From Rugamonas sp. A1-17 (lineage in GTDB: Bacteria > Pseudomonadota > Gammaproteobacteria > Burkholderiales > Burkholderiaceae_D), in NCBI GenBank assembly GCA_025548565.1, contig JAJLPB010000004.1, forward strand, positions 62,001 to 126,000: DNA of 64,000 nucleotides. The letters run 5' to 3'. The notes beneath the pieces are model-generated. The model was given only the letters and a program-made list of their open reading frames with translations. It searched no databases and was not told the origin of the DNA. Position numbers and translations under genes: made by a program. Below, piece after piece: positions 24,801 through 32,947 of this stretch. Within the stretch, counting starts at the first letter, position 1. Every line of letters starts with the position of its first letter.

Positions 24801-25892
24801 GCTATGTGCCGCGTTGAGCGTCCCCCAGGTTCCGAAGGAGGCAGGGCCGAACAGGCCCTTCGGGTCGCTAAGATAAACATCTGTGGGGCGTCCCAGGTCG
24901 TCGTAGGCAGTGAAACTCACGCCGACCGTGCCCGCTCCCGTGCTGGTCGACGACTTGCTATCGAGAAAATACGGGTGAGTGCTCAGTGCCACTCCGCCCA
25001 AGGCATTGTATTGCGTGTCCTGGACGATCAGGCGATCCTTGGCAGTGGTCTGTGCACTCCCGTCGAACGCTTCCGTCACCGTGCGGATTTTGCGCCCGGC
25101 GCGATCCAGATAGATGCGTCCGGCCGCGCCGTTCTGATGATCGTTCGCCGCCAAAACCGGCAAGGAATACACGAACATAAAAGCGTCGGCCGGGATCTCG
25201 GTCGGCGCCGGCTGCGGGCAATTGTAGTTATTGCTGGTGGTATCGCTGGCAGCACCTTGCAAATAGCAATAGAGGGTGATCGTGGCCGTCCCATCCGCCC
25301 TGACCTCCTTATAAACACGACCGAAGTCGTCAATTTGCCAGTTGGTCGGCAGACCGGCTATCCCGATGGTGGCCTGCAGCTTGCCAAACCGGACGTCGTA
25401 GCCACGGGTTTCCGACTGGTCCAACGCATTGGTCAGCGTGGTGGCGAACGTGCCGGCGGGGACGGCAATGCCGGTCAGCGTACCCGCCACGCCGGTCGTC
25501 GCCTCATACGCGATGGTGGAAGTGCGCTTGGTGAAAACGGCGTTACCGACGGCACCATCGCAATTTTGCGTGGTCGCCGATTTTCGGTTGCCATAGTCGT
25601 CGTACAGGTAAGTCGTCTTGACGCACAGCGCGGCGTTGTCCGGCTCGACCATCTCGCTAATCAGCAGGCCGGTGGCTGGATCATACTCAAATGCGCTACT
25701 GCGGCTGAAATTGGACGGGTCCGCCGGAATCGTAACCGGCGTCTGGGCCTGCGCTGCTGCGCCCGACCACACGGCCAAGCCGAACAGGAAGCTGGTGAAA
25801 ACATGTCGTATCGCGGTCATCTTGGCGTTATCGCTAGGCATGAGGGTTGCGGGCTGGCGCGCGGACGCGCCACGTTGGAAGCGGCCGGTCAT
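21825..25892 (-). CDS. Exported RHS-repeat protein with C-terminal PD-(D/E)XK-like toxin
   Basis: 1355 residues from an ATG overlapping the previous gene by ATGA; an internal ATG at 25820 would give a neat Sec signal (LFGLAVWSGAAAQAQ). Residues about 60-1040 are YD/RHS repeats, ending with the RHS core (GRTYDPRLGMFMQGDP, then NNPMTCSDPTG). A Gly/Ala-rich pretoxin region (about 1050-1190) follows. The C-terminal 160 residues hold Glu1207, Asp1238 (RGFADF) and Glu1251-x-Lys1253 (GEVK), the order seen in PD-(D/E)XK nucleases, and end with a hydrophobic tail. Likely a nuclease toxin released by RHS self-cleavage. Confidence 0.82.
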   Translation of the reverse strand: MTGRFQRGASARQPATLMPSDNAKMTAIRHVFTSFLFGLAVWSGAAAQAQTPVTIPADPSNFSRSSAFEYDPATGLLISEMVEPDNAALCVKTTYLYDDYGNRKSATTQNCDGAVGNAVFTKRTSTIAYEATTGVAGTLTGIAVPAGTFATTLTNALDQSETRGYDVRFGKLQATIGIAGLPTNWQIDDFGRVYKEVRADGTATITLYCYLQGAASDTTSNNYNCPQPAPTEIPADAFMFVYSLPVLAANDHQNGAAGRIYLDRAGRKIRTVTEAFDGSAQTTAKDRLIVQDTQYNALGGVALSTHPYFLDSKSSTSTGAGTVGVSFTAYDDLGRPTDVYLSDPKGLFGPASFGTWGTLNAAHSHVSYQGLTTLTTNDLGQTEKLEKNVDGKVGKVTNALGAEIAHMYDAFGNLLKIKDALQNTVSVSYDIRGRKRSMADPDIGTWNYDYNALGELVWQQSPNQLAKAQASTSEYDLLGRMIKRVEPEYTSTWYYDKYSDTSASCTRGVGKLCETRTSNGTRRRISYDNVGRVTGARLDVTDGPSFASSISYDSVTARQSAQTYPTGLSVRYNYTAKGFLASMTLGQAATVNPLPASSGAAAGPGVKLNAGSFLWQGLSYDAWGHAEQQIYGNGVISRASFNELTGRADSSSAGIGEDKSVINYAYEWDSLDRLKVRTDSGGSTVVTNNFDYDEVGRLHNYSVASSAIGNSDQVRNVTMQYNAGGALLSKSDVGLYNYKAQGAGTPHALQSVTGGAVATAYTYDANGNMETATGAPYSKIVYTSFNLPDSQTGISGASQYTWQYDEMHQRVKEVRVADGVTRTTWMMHPDNANALGFESEDVAGAISNRHYLSVGGASFGVLVSNGALPTLAAAQTAPDELAELALSKVEYWHKDQAASLVATTDHAGAVTQRYAYDPFGKRRYVDGNYDADGKIVGDWNQTNHGTDRGYTGHEHLDDVGIIHMNGRTYDPRLGMFMQGDPMIQDPTNLQNLNRYVYCYNNPMTCSDPTGQFSLFGHKILPGLFNNKNIRVAAAIAATYFLGPGGAAWANGGLLAGVTENALLQSAVAGFVSGSIASGSIKGGLQGAFSAGVFFGAGSLIETANLGTMAGVAVHAVAGCVTSEASGGSCGSGALSAGFTKAFAGTDFMQDVTESGNRLLGTTVSAVVGGTASVLGGGKFASGATTGAFSYLFNEVTHWRLAEQRTAESFRRLGYAVEEGVAITLRGLPGELDTRGFADFIATKDGEVIIGEVKTGLGAKLRPIQKMIFGEAGALERLSIDVAERAAPLNLRAGELLVNQLSTTSKILYTLIGPMEGRAGREAARRMGGMLATRVAFGAVRVAVSLPVMLLLEPGN

Positions 25893-28800
25893 TTCACACC
25901 TCCGGCGTCGCCGGCGGCGTTATCTGCCGCCTCCTGCGCCGTCAGCGCGCGTCCCGCCGCCGCCCGTTTGAACGTCAAGGTATTGCTGCCGGTCTCGGTG
26001 TGGCCGAAGCTGTCGGTGACCTGCAGCTGCCAGGTTTCCACCACGGTCTCGCCCGGTGTCAGCGTCGCGCTGAAGGTGGGGTTGGAGATGGCCGTGTTGG
26101 AAATGGTGGCGCGGCTGCCCGCCAGACGGGTCCACGACAGTGTGTACGGCGCCTTGCCGCCGGTGATCGTGGTGGCCTGGGCGATGCTGCCGGCGCCGGT
26201 TCCGGTGCCGGCGATATTGACCGAGCGCGCCGGCACCGTGACCGCCAGCTTGGCCGGCGTGCTGAAGGTGGCCGTGACGCTGGTGGCGATGGTCTTGCCG
26301 ACCGCGTCGGTCACCGTGACGCTCCAGCCCGAGCTCGACGAGCCGCCGTACGCGGCGATGGTGCCGGTGACCACCGCGTCCTCGGCGCTGTCGTTGGCGA
26401 TGGTCTGGGTGCCGCTCAGGCGCCGCCAGGCGTAGCTGAACGGCGGCACACCGCCGGTCACGGTCGGATGGATGGTGGCGCTGTAGGTGCCGGGGTCCGG
26501 CTGCACGCCGGCGCCGTCGACACCCAGGGTCAGACCCAGCGCGGTCCCCGGATAGCTGAAGGTGACGACGATGGTCTTGGTCAGCTCGTGGCCGACCGAG
26601 TCGCGCACCACCACCTGCCAGGTTTCCTGGAACGTCTCGCCCAGCGCCAGCACGGCGCTGAGGCCGGCGTTGGCGATCGTGGTGTCCGAGATCACGCCGC
26701 GGCTGCCCGACACCCGGCTCCACGCATAGGTGTACGGGGCGCGGCCGCCGGCCGCCGTCAGCAGCATTCCGCCCGAGGCCACGCCCTTGGTCCCGGCCGA
26801 GGCGGTGAGCGTGCGGGTGGTCGCCAGGCCCGCGCTCAGCAGGTCGGGCGTGACGACGTAGGTGGTGTAGCTGGACTGCGCGACGGTGCCGAAGCTGTCG
26901 GTGATCGTCACGCGGTAGAGATCGGACACGCTCTCGCCCTGCACCGCCGTGGTGGTGAACGCCGGACGGGTGGTGTCGCTGCCGGTCAGCGTGCCGTGGC
27001 CGGTGCCGCCCACATGCGCCCAGCTGTAGCGGTACGGCGGCACGCCGCCGGTGACCGTCATCTCGCCGAGCTGGCCGGTGACCACGCCGGGGTCGTTGGC
27101 ATTGACCGTCAGGCTGATCGGCACGAAGCGCGCCACGATCGCCTCGCCGGGATACTCGAAGGTCACCGTGGTGCGCGCCGAGGCCGTGTGGCCGGCGTCG
27201 TCGGTCACCGTCAGTTGCCAGTCCTCGGCCAGGCGCTCGCCCAGCTCCAGCGTGGCACGGATGCCGGGCCCGGTCGACGAGGTCGGCGTCAGCGCGGCCG
27301 AGCGGGTGCCGCTCAGGCGGGTCCACAGATAGGTGTTGCCGCCGCTGCCGCCGGACACCGTCAGGCCGTTGAAGGTCGCCGAGGACACGCCCTTGTTGGC
27401 GGCGGTGGCGTCGAGCGCCGCGACCGTGGCCGGCAACGTCAGTTTCAGTACCGCCGGCACGCCAAAGCTCAGGCTCAGGCGTCCCGTGGCGGACTTGGCC
27501 GCGCTGTCCTTGACCGTCAGGTCCCAGTAGTCGGTGCCGTTTTCGCCGGCGGCCAGCGTCACGCCTATCGTCGGCGCCGCGCTGGCGCTGTTCGAGATGG
27601 TCGTGCGGCCGGCGCCGGTGTGCGCCCAGCTGTAGGTGTAGGGCGGGATGCCGCCCTTGGCGGTGGCCGTCACGACCGCAGAGAACGTGCCGGGATCGTC
27701 GCCGCTCAGGCGCATCGGGCTGACCGGCGAGAACGCCACCGTCAGCGCCGACGGCGGATAGGTGAAGGTCAGCGCCGTGCTGGCGCTGCTGCTGTGGCCG
27801 ACCGTATCGGTAACCGTGACCGTCCAGTTCTCGACGTAGCTCTCGCCCAGCGCCACCGGCGCGCTGACCAGCGGCGTCGGATCGGTGGCGTCCGGCGTGG
27901 ACGAACGGCTGCCGCTGCTGCGCACCCAGTTGTAGGTATAGGGCGCGCGGCCGCCGGTCGGCGCCACGCTCAGCGTGGCCGACGCCACGCCGTTGGTGGC
28001 CGCGCTGGCGGTCAGCGTGCGCGCCGCCGTCAGCGGCACGGCCAGCGCGGCCGGCGCGTTGAAGCCGATGTTGACGCTCTCCGCATAGGACTTGCCGGTG
28101 CTGTCGGTGATGGTCAGTTTCCACACATCGGTCACGGTCTCGGCCGCCGCCAGCGTGGCGCTGAAGCGGGGATTGGCGATGGCCGCGTTCGACACGCTGG
28201 TGCGGGTGCCGGTGCTGCGCGTCCAGGCATAGCTGTACGGCGGCACGCCGCCGCTGGCGGTGGCCGTCATGTCGCCCCCGGCCAGGCCGGGATCGTTGGC
28301 GTTGACCTTGAAGATGGCGGGCGCGAAGACCAGGCCCATCGCGGTCGGCGGATTGTTGAAGGTGATCGCGGTGCTGGCGGCCTTGCTGTGGCCGGCGCTA
28401 TCGGTCACCGTGACCTGCCAGGTCTCGGTGACGGTCTCGCCCGGTGTCATGCTCAGGCTGACGACCGGACCGGACAGCGCCGGATTGGACACCGTCGAGC
28501 GGGTGCCGGCGATGCGCTCCCAGTTGTAGGTGTACGGCGTGCGGCCGCCGGTCGGCACCACGCTCAGCGTGGACGTGGCGATACCGGTGCTGGCGTTGGC
28601 CGTCACGCTGCGGGTGGCGGTCAGCGGCACGGTCAACACGGCCGGCGCGGAGAACGTCACGTTGACGGACGCGGCGGCGGTCTTGGCGGCGGCGTCGGTC
28701 ACGGTGACTTTCCACTGCTCGGTGAAGGCGTCGCCGGCCACCAGCGCGGCCTTGACCACAGGGCTGGCGATGGCGCTGTTGCTGACGGCCGAACGGCTGC

Positions 28801-31800
28801 CGGTGCTGCGGGTCCAGCTGTAGGTGTAGGGCGCGACGCCGCCGGCCGGTGTGGCGTTCAGCGTGGCGAAACCGTCGCCCGGATCGTTGACGTCGATTTT
28901 CAGCGGGTTCGGATCGATCTTCACCGTCAGCGCCGCCGCCGGCACCGCCAGCGTCACCGGCACCGAGGCCGAGATCACGCTGTTGGCGGCATCGGTCACG
29001 GTCAGCAACCAGGTCTCGGTGATGTTGTCGCCCAGGGCCAGCGTGGCGCTGACCACCGGGCTGGCGATCGTGGTGCTCGAGAGCGCGGTCTGCGAACCGC
29101 TGATCAGCGACCAGCGGTACTGGTATGGCGCGATGCCGCCCGCCACCGTGGCGGTCAACGTGCCGGACACCTTGCCAGCCACGGTGCCGATCACCTTGAA
29201 CGGATTGGGCGTGACCTTCACCGTGTAGGCCACGCCCTTGGTGGCGGTGGCATACGGGGCCGACCCGGCCGAGGTCGGGATGCGGGCGATGCTGTCGCTG
29301 ACCGTGCCGGCCGTGCTGGTCCGTTGCTTGACGGTGGCGGCGGTCAGGACGTCGATCTGGTCGACCTTGGCGAAGCGCGCGGCCGCGCCCTGGCGCCTCA
29401 GGCCCTGGGCCAGATCCTTGACGTGGTTCTCGGCCGTGACCTTGGCCGTTTTCAGGCGGCCCAGTATCCACTTGTCGTCCGCCGTGTTATTCGGGAAGTA
29501 GGTATTGTCCGTGGTTTTGATGAACAACTGCGTTTGCCCCAGCGCGACACCCAGCGTGCTGTTGACGATCTTGGTGACGTCGCCGCTGTCGTTGAAGGTG
29601 TTGATGGTCGAGACCGTCGGCAGCGCCGTGCCGTCCAGGTCCCAGCCCTCTTCCTGCGTCATGTACAGATACGGGCGCCGCACCTTGGCGGTCGAATAGC
29701 AGGGATGGCCGGAATTGGCGCCGGCTTCCGCGTCGGGCGGCGCGGTCTTGTCGCAATAGATGTTATAGGTGTTGCTGACCACGCGGGAGCCTTCGGCGCC
29801 CCCGATATCGCCCAGCCAGGTGCGGGTCAGCAGCGCCGCGCCGGTGTTGACGCCCTCCTGCTCGAACTCGGTCAGCACGGTGAGGAACTTGTCGTTCACC
29901 GTCGGCGACTGGGTGCGCATCTCGCGGAAACCCAGCCAGCCGCGGCCGTCATACGCCATGCGCAGGCCGGCGTACAGATAGGTGGTGGTCAGGGTGCCGG
30001 CGCCGACGCCGGTGTCCGTGGTCAGGCTGGTCACCACCTGCATCGGAACGTTCAGATCGCGCACCGGATATTTGGACTTCAGGTTCTTGTCGCCGAAATC
30101 GGAGGTGTACAGCGTGCCGGCGGCGGCCAGCGAGCCCCACTTGAGGGTGGTCTTCAGGCCGGACGGCGATACCGCCGAGATCAGCTGGTCGGGCGGCGTC
30201 ACGTCGTTCTTCTGGTACAGCACGTTGCGCTTGGTGCCGTCGGGGCCGCTGACCATGCGCAGGATCTCGGTCTGGCCGTTGCCCATGAAGTCGCCGACCA
30301 CGAAGTCATACGAGCCATCGCTCTTTTGCAGCTGGTGCTCCGGCTGGTTCAGGTTGAAGTCGCCCTGGCGGAAAGTGCCGTCGCCATTGCTCAGGTAAAC
30401 CAGGTTTTGCGCCGGATTATCGGACCAGCGCAGGATGTCGCCGCGGCCATCGCCGTCGAAGTCGGCCGTGATGAACCCCATGTTCTGGATCGTGGTGTTC
30501 GGCAGATAGCTGCCAAGTTCATAGCCGGCGGTGTTGAGGTTGAAATTGCGCGCGGCCAGCAGGTTGCCGGTGCCGTCCGCGATCAACGCCTGCTGCGAGC
30601 CGGGCCACTCGCCGACGGTGGTCGACAGGCAGTCGCTGCGGCCGTCGCCGTTCACGTCCAGCAGGCGATCGCAGCCGGCGCCATAGGGCTTGCCGCCGAA
30701 ATCGAAATTGCCGTCGCCGCGCGAATACCAGACGCCGGTGTCGACCGCCAGGTCGGCCATGCCGTCGCCGTTGATGTCCCCGATAAACGGCCGCGACTGC
30801 ACGCTCCTGCCGCTGGCGTTGGGATTGGCATACAGGGAACGCTGGGCCACGTTGGTGCCGGTCTTCTCAACGAAGCTGCCGTCGACTTGCGCGAGATAGA
30901 CGCGGGTGCAGGTCATGTCGATGCACAGGTTCTCGGCCGTTGGCGGCCGGCTCTCTTCCGTGTAGCCCGGCAGGATGGTGGTGACGATGTCCAGCAGGCC
31001 GTCGTTGTTGACGTCGAGCAGGTGGAACACCGCGCCCTCCGTCTGGGAGTATAGATAGACGTAGCCATTAGGGCAGCCTTGCAGGCCCTCCTTGGCGCGC
31101 GCGGCCGACTCCGGCGCGTGGCCGCCCTGCGTCTGCGCCGGAACGGCATTCGGAATCTGGCCGGCGCAGCGGGTGATGGTGCGCCTGGTCGAGGTGCGCT
31201 GGGAAAAATCGATGCCGTCCAGCGGTTTGGCGGTGAACGAGCCGTCGCCGTTGGACAGGTACAGGATGTTCTGCACCGTGCCGCAAGAGTTACCATTGCT
31301 GGAGCTCTTCATCGTGCGCAGGATGTCGGTGGCGCCGTCGCCGTTGAAATCGAGCGCGGTCGACACGTAGCAGCCGTTACTCTTGAACAGATTCTGGTCC
31401 GTGATGGTGAAGCTGCCGGCGCCGCTGCCGGCGGCGATCTGCGTGAAGTTGCCGTTGCCGTCGTTGCGGTACAACTGGTTCAGCGCCGGGTTGTCGGACC
31501 AGCGCAGGATGTCGGTACGGCCGGTGCCGAAGAAATTGCCGACCAGGATGCCGGTGTCGCCGTTCGTGCTCTGCAGCGGCAGGCCCGCCAGGCCGCCGGC
31601 GGCGAAGTTGGCGTTGGCGGAATATTGCAACCCGCCGCCCTCGGCATAGCTGAAGCTGACTGGCGGCAGGCAAATATCGGTATTGGCGCCCGCACATTCG
31701 GTGATGCTTTTCAAGCGGCTGCGGCGCGTCACCGCGCCGTTTTCATAGGCCAGCTTGACGACCTTGACCCTGATCGCGCTCGCCGGCTGCGTGTCGCTGG

Positions 31801-32764
31801 TGGCCGGCCAGTTGATGTAGGTGGAAATGGCGTCCAGACGGCGGACGCTGACGTTCTTCTGGCCCATGTGATAAGCCTCGCCGCGATCCTGCGCCTGGCC
31901 GGGGGTATCCGCCCGGTCGGAATACGTGAACACCATTTTGTTGGTGGGCGGCTGGCCGGTGCCATGACCGGTGTAGCGGATCTCCAGCAGGTTCCACTCG
32001 TGGCCGCTGTTGGGATCGGTGGAATTGGGGTTCAGCGCCGTGCCCCACGCGACATCGCGCTGTTCGTACTGGAAATCCATGTGGTTGCCGACCGCGTCGA
32101 AGATGCGGCTGACCGCCCAGGCCACGACCTTGTTGTTGACCGTGATGGCGGCGTTGGCGCGCGCGTCGCCGGCCCCGCCATATTCGTACAACTGCCCGGC
32201 CTTGGTCCACACCCTGAAGTACAAGGGACCGTTGGCGCCGTCGCCCCCCGCCTTGCCGTAGGCGCGTATGCGGGCGTAGATGTCTTTTTCGGTGCGATAT
32301 TCGCGCACCATGCCGTCGCCGCCGGCGCTGTCGCCGCTCTGGAATGGATGGTCCGGATCGGCCACCGCGTCGCCATTGACAACGGCGCCGTTGGCGTCGG
32401 TCTGGATCAGGCGCTGGCCGTCCAGGCACAGCTTGTCGTCTACCCCGTACTTGACCGCGCGCGCAGCGCCGTCGGTGGCCTTGCTGGCGGGGCAGCGGGT
32501 GATCGACGATATCCCCTGTATGGTCCAGCCGCGGCCAACCGGCCCGTTGACCTCGCTGCCGCTGTAGAGCAACGCGATATTCGGCGCCATGCCGGCGATG
32601 CCGGGAGGAGTAGAAATCTGCCGCGCGTAGGTGGGAGTGCCATTGCTTGAAATGCTTACCGTCTGAGCCGTCGCGATGGGCAGGAACAAGACCAGTGTCG
32701 CTGCAAGTGCGCCCAACAGCGCGCACGACCGCCATCGCCGATACTCTATATATTTTCTAGCCAA
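25889..32764 (-). CDS. SpvB/TcB-like exported protein with VCBS and Ig-like repeats
   Basis: 2291 residues from a TTG start (an adequate GGTGGGGG lies upstream; no in-frame ATG precedes it). Signal peptide (LVLFLPIATAQ). Residues 35-370: SpvB/TcaC-type domain (GIAGMAPNIALLYSGSEVNG). Residues about 390-850: VCBS/FG-GAP calcium-loop repeats (DFDGDGRGDILR, DINGDGMADLA, DVNGDGRSDC). Residues about 880-1050: the TcB-type middle region. Residues about 1180-2270: eleven Ig/PKD-like repeats. It ends with a short polar tail and overlaps the RHS gene. Together the two genes resemble a TcB/TcC toxin pair. Confidence 0.85.
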   Translation of the reverse strand: MARKYIEYRRWRSCALLGALAATLVLFLPIATAQTVSISSNGTPTYARQISTPPGIAGMAPNIALLYSGSEVNGPVGRGWTIQGISSITRCPASKATDGAARAVKYGVDDKLCLDGQRLIQTDANGAVVNGDAVADPDHPFQSGDSAGGDGMVREYRTEKDIYARIRAYGKAGGDGANGPLYFRVWTKAGQLYEYGGAGDARANAAITVNNKVVAWAVSRIFDAVGNHMDFQYEQRDVAWGTALNPNSTDPNSGHEWNLLEIRYTGHGTGQPPTNKMVFTYSDRADTPGQAQDRGEAYHMGQKNVSVRRLDAISTYINWPATSDTQPASAIRVKVVKLAYENGAVTRRSRLKSITECAGANTDICLPPVSFSYAEGGGLQYSANANFAAGGLAGLPLQSTNGDTGILVGNFFGTGRTDILRWSDNPALNQLYRNDGNGNFTQIAAGSGAGSFTITDQNLFKSNGCYVSTALDFNGDGATDILRTMKSSSNGNSCGTVQNILYLSNGDGSFTAKPLDGIDFSQRTSTRRTITRCAGQIPNAVPAQTQGGHAPESAARAKEGLQGCPNGYVYLYSQTEGAVFHLLDVNNDGLLDIVTTILPGYTEESRPPTAENLCIDMTCTRVYLAQVDGSFVEKTGTNVAQRSLYANPNASGRSVQSRPFIGDINGDGMADLAVDTGVWYSRGDGNFDFGGKPYGAGCDRLLDVNGDGRSDCLSTTVGEWPGSQQALIADGTGNLLAARNFNLNTAGYELGSYLPNTTIQNMGFITADFDGDGRGDILRWSDNPAQNLVYLSNGDGTFRQGDFNLNQPEHQLQKSDGSYDFVVGDFMGNGQTEILRMVSGPDGTKRNVLYQKNDVTPPDQLISAVSPSGLKTTLKWGSLAAAGTLYTSDFGDKNLKSKYPVRDLNVPMQVVTSLTTDTGVGAGTLTTTYLYAGLRMAYDGRGWLGFREMRTQSPTVNDKFLTVLTEFEQEGVNTGAALLTRTWLGDIGGAEGSRVVSNTYNIYCDKTAPPDAEAGANSGHPCYSTAKVRRPYLYMTQEEGWDLDGTALPTVSTINTFNDSGDVTKIVNSTLGVALGQTQLFIKTTDNTYFPNNTADDKWILGRLKTAKVTAENHVKDLAQGLRRQGAAARFAKVDQIDVLTAATVKQRTSTAGTVSDSIARIPTSAGSAPYATATKGVAYTVKVTPNPFKVIGTVAGKVSGTLTATVAGGIAPYQYRWSLISGSQTALSSTTIASPVVSATLALGDNITETWLLTVTDAANSVISASVPVTLAVPAAALTVKIDPNPLKIDVNDPGDGFATLNATPAGGVAPYTYSWTRSTGSRSAVSNSAIASPVVKAALVAGDAFTEQWKVTVTDAAAKTAAASVNVTFSAPAVLTVPLTATRSVTANASTGIATSTLSVVPTGGRTPYTYNWERIAGTRSTVSNPALSGPVVSLSMTPGETVTETWQVTVTDSAGHSKAASTAITFNNPPTAMGLVFAPAIFKVNANDPGLAGGDMTATASGGVPPYSYAWTRSTGTRTSVSNAAIANPRFSATLAAAETVTDVWKLTITDSTGKSYAESVNIGFNAPAALAVPLTAARTLTASAATNGVASATLSVAPTGGRAPYTYNWVRSSGSRSSTPDATDPTPLVSAPVALGESYVENWTVTVTDTVGHSSSASTALTFTYPPSALTVAFSPVSPMRLSGDDPGTFSAVVTATAKGGIPPYTYSWAHTGAGRTTISNSASAAPTIGVTLAAGENGTDYWDLTVKDSAAKSATGRLSLSFGVPAVLKLTLPATVAALDATAANKGVSSATFNGLTVSGGSGGNTYLWTRLSGTRSAALTPTSSTGPGIRATLELGERLAEDWQLTVTDDAGHTASARTTVTFEYPGEAIVARFVPISLTVNANDPGVVTGQLGEMTVTGGVPPYRYSWAHVGGTGHGTLTGSDTTRPAFTTTAVQGESVSDLYRVTITDSFGTVAQSSYTTYVVTPDLLSAGLATTRTLTASAGTKGVASGGMLLTAAGGRAPYTYAWSRVSGSRGVISDTTIANAGLSAVLALGETFQETWQVVVRDSVGHELTKTIVVTFSYPGTALGLTLGVDGAGVQPDPGTYSATIHPTVTGGVPPFSYAWRRLSGTQTIANDSAEDAVVTGTIAAYGGSSSSGWSVTVTDAVGKTIATSVTATFSTPAKLAVTVPARSVNIAGTGTGAGSIAQATTITGGKAPYTLSWTRLAGSRATISNTAISNPTFSATLTPGETVVETWQLQVTDSFGHTETGSNTLTFKRAAAGRALTAQEAADNAAGDAGGVK
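25960..29250 (-). repeat. Eleven Ig/PKD-like repeats, about 300 bases each, in alternating A/B types
   Basis: Each repeat has GGxxPYxYxW, then SGxR, a LAxGExxxExW strand and TVTDxxG. The PYxYxW blocks lie near 29125, 28830, 28535, 28240, 27942, 27640, 27333, 27027, 26737, 26440 and 26145, steps of 290-307 bases. Even repeats (A) are preceded by an NDPG-like linker; odd repeats from 3 on (B) by a TASAxTxGVAS-like linker and have GH after TVTDxx, where A types mostly have GK/AK. Repeat 1 has a third linker type. Confidence 0.85.
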
Positions 32765-32947
32765 GCTAAGCCCCCACCGCGGAAAAATGGCGCCGTGCGC
32801 CAGTGATCGATTTAAGCAGCATTATTGCTACTTAGTAAATAAACACACTGATTGAAATGTAAACATTTCTGGAGGACGCATGCTACCAAAGTTTTCCGAT
32901 TGGAAATATATCCAAAAATCACTAATTGAAAATTTTATTGACAATTT
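32765..32947 (-). promoter_or_regulatory. AT-rich promoter region of the SpvB-RHS operon
   Basis: 183 bases between the comEC stop and the SpvB gene, far more AT-rich than its surroundings. On the minus strand a TTTTCA box is followed after 16 bases by TATATT. No hairpin typical of a comEC terminator is visible. A silencer-type (H-NS-like) control is plausible given the AT content but not shown. Confidence 0.4.

Noticed and set aside
25960..29250. Regular 300-base repeats considered as a CRISPR or satellite array
   Set aside because: The period equals an Ig-like domain of about 100 codons, lies in one open frame and is divergent at DNA level.
25847..31054. A 1735-codon open frame on the + strand
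   Set aside because: It is the antisense shadow of the SpvB/Ig-repeat gene, kept open by high-GC codon bias; its translation is Arg/Gly/Ala-rich low complexity and repeats with the sense repeats.
32936..32943. Consensus TTGACA on the + strand in the comEC-SpvB gap
   Set aside because: No -10 box follows at a usable distance and transcription would run antisense into comEC.
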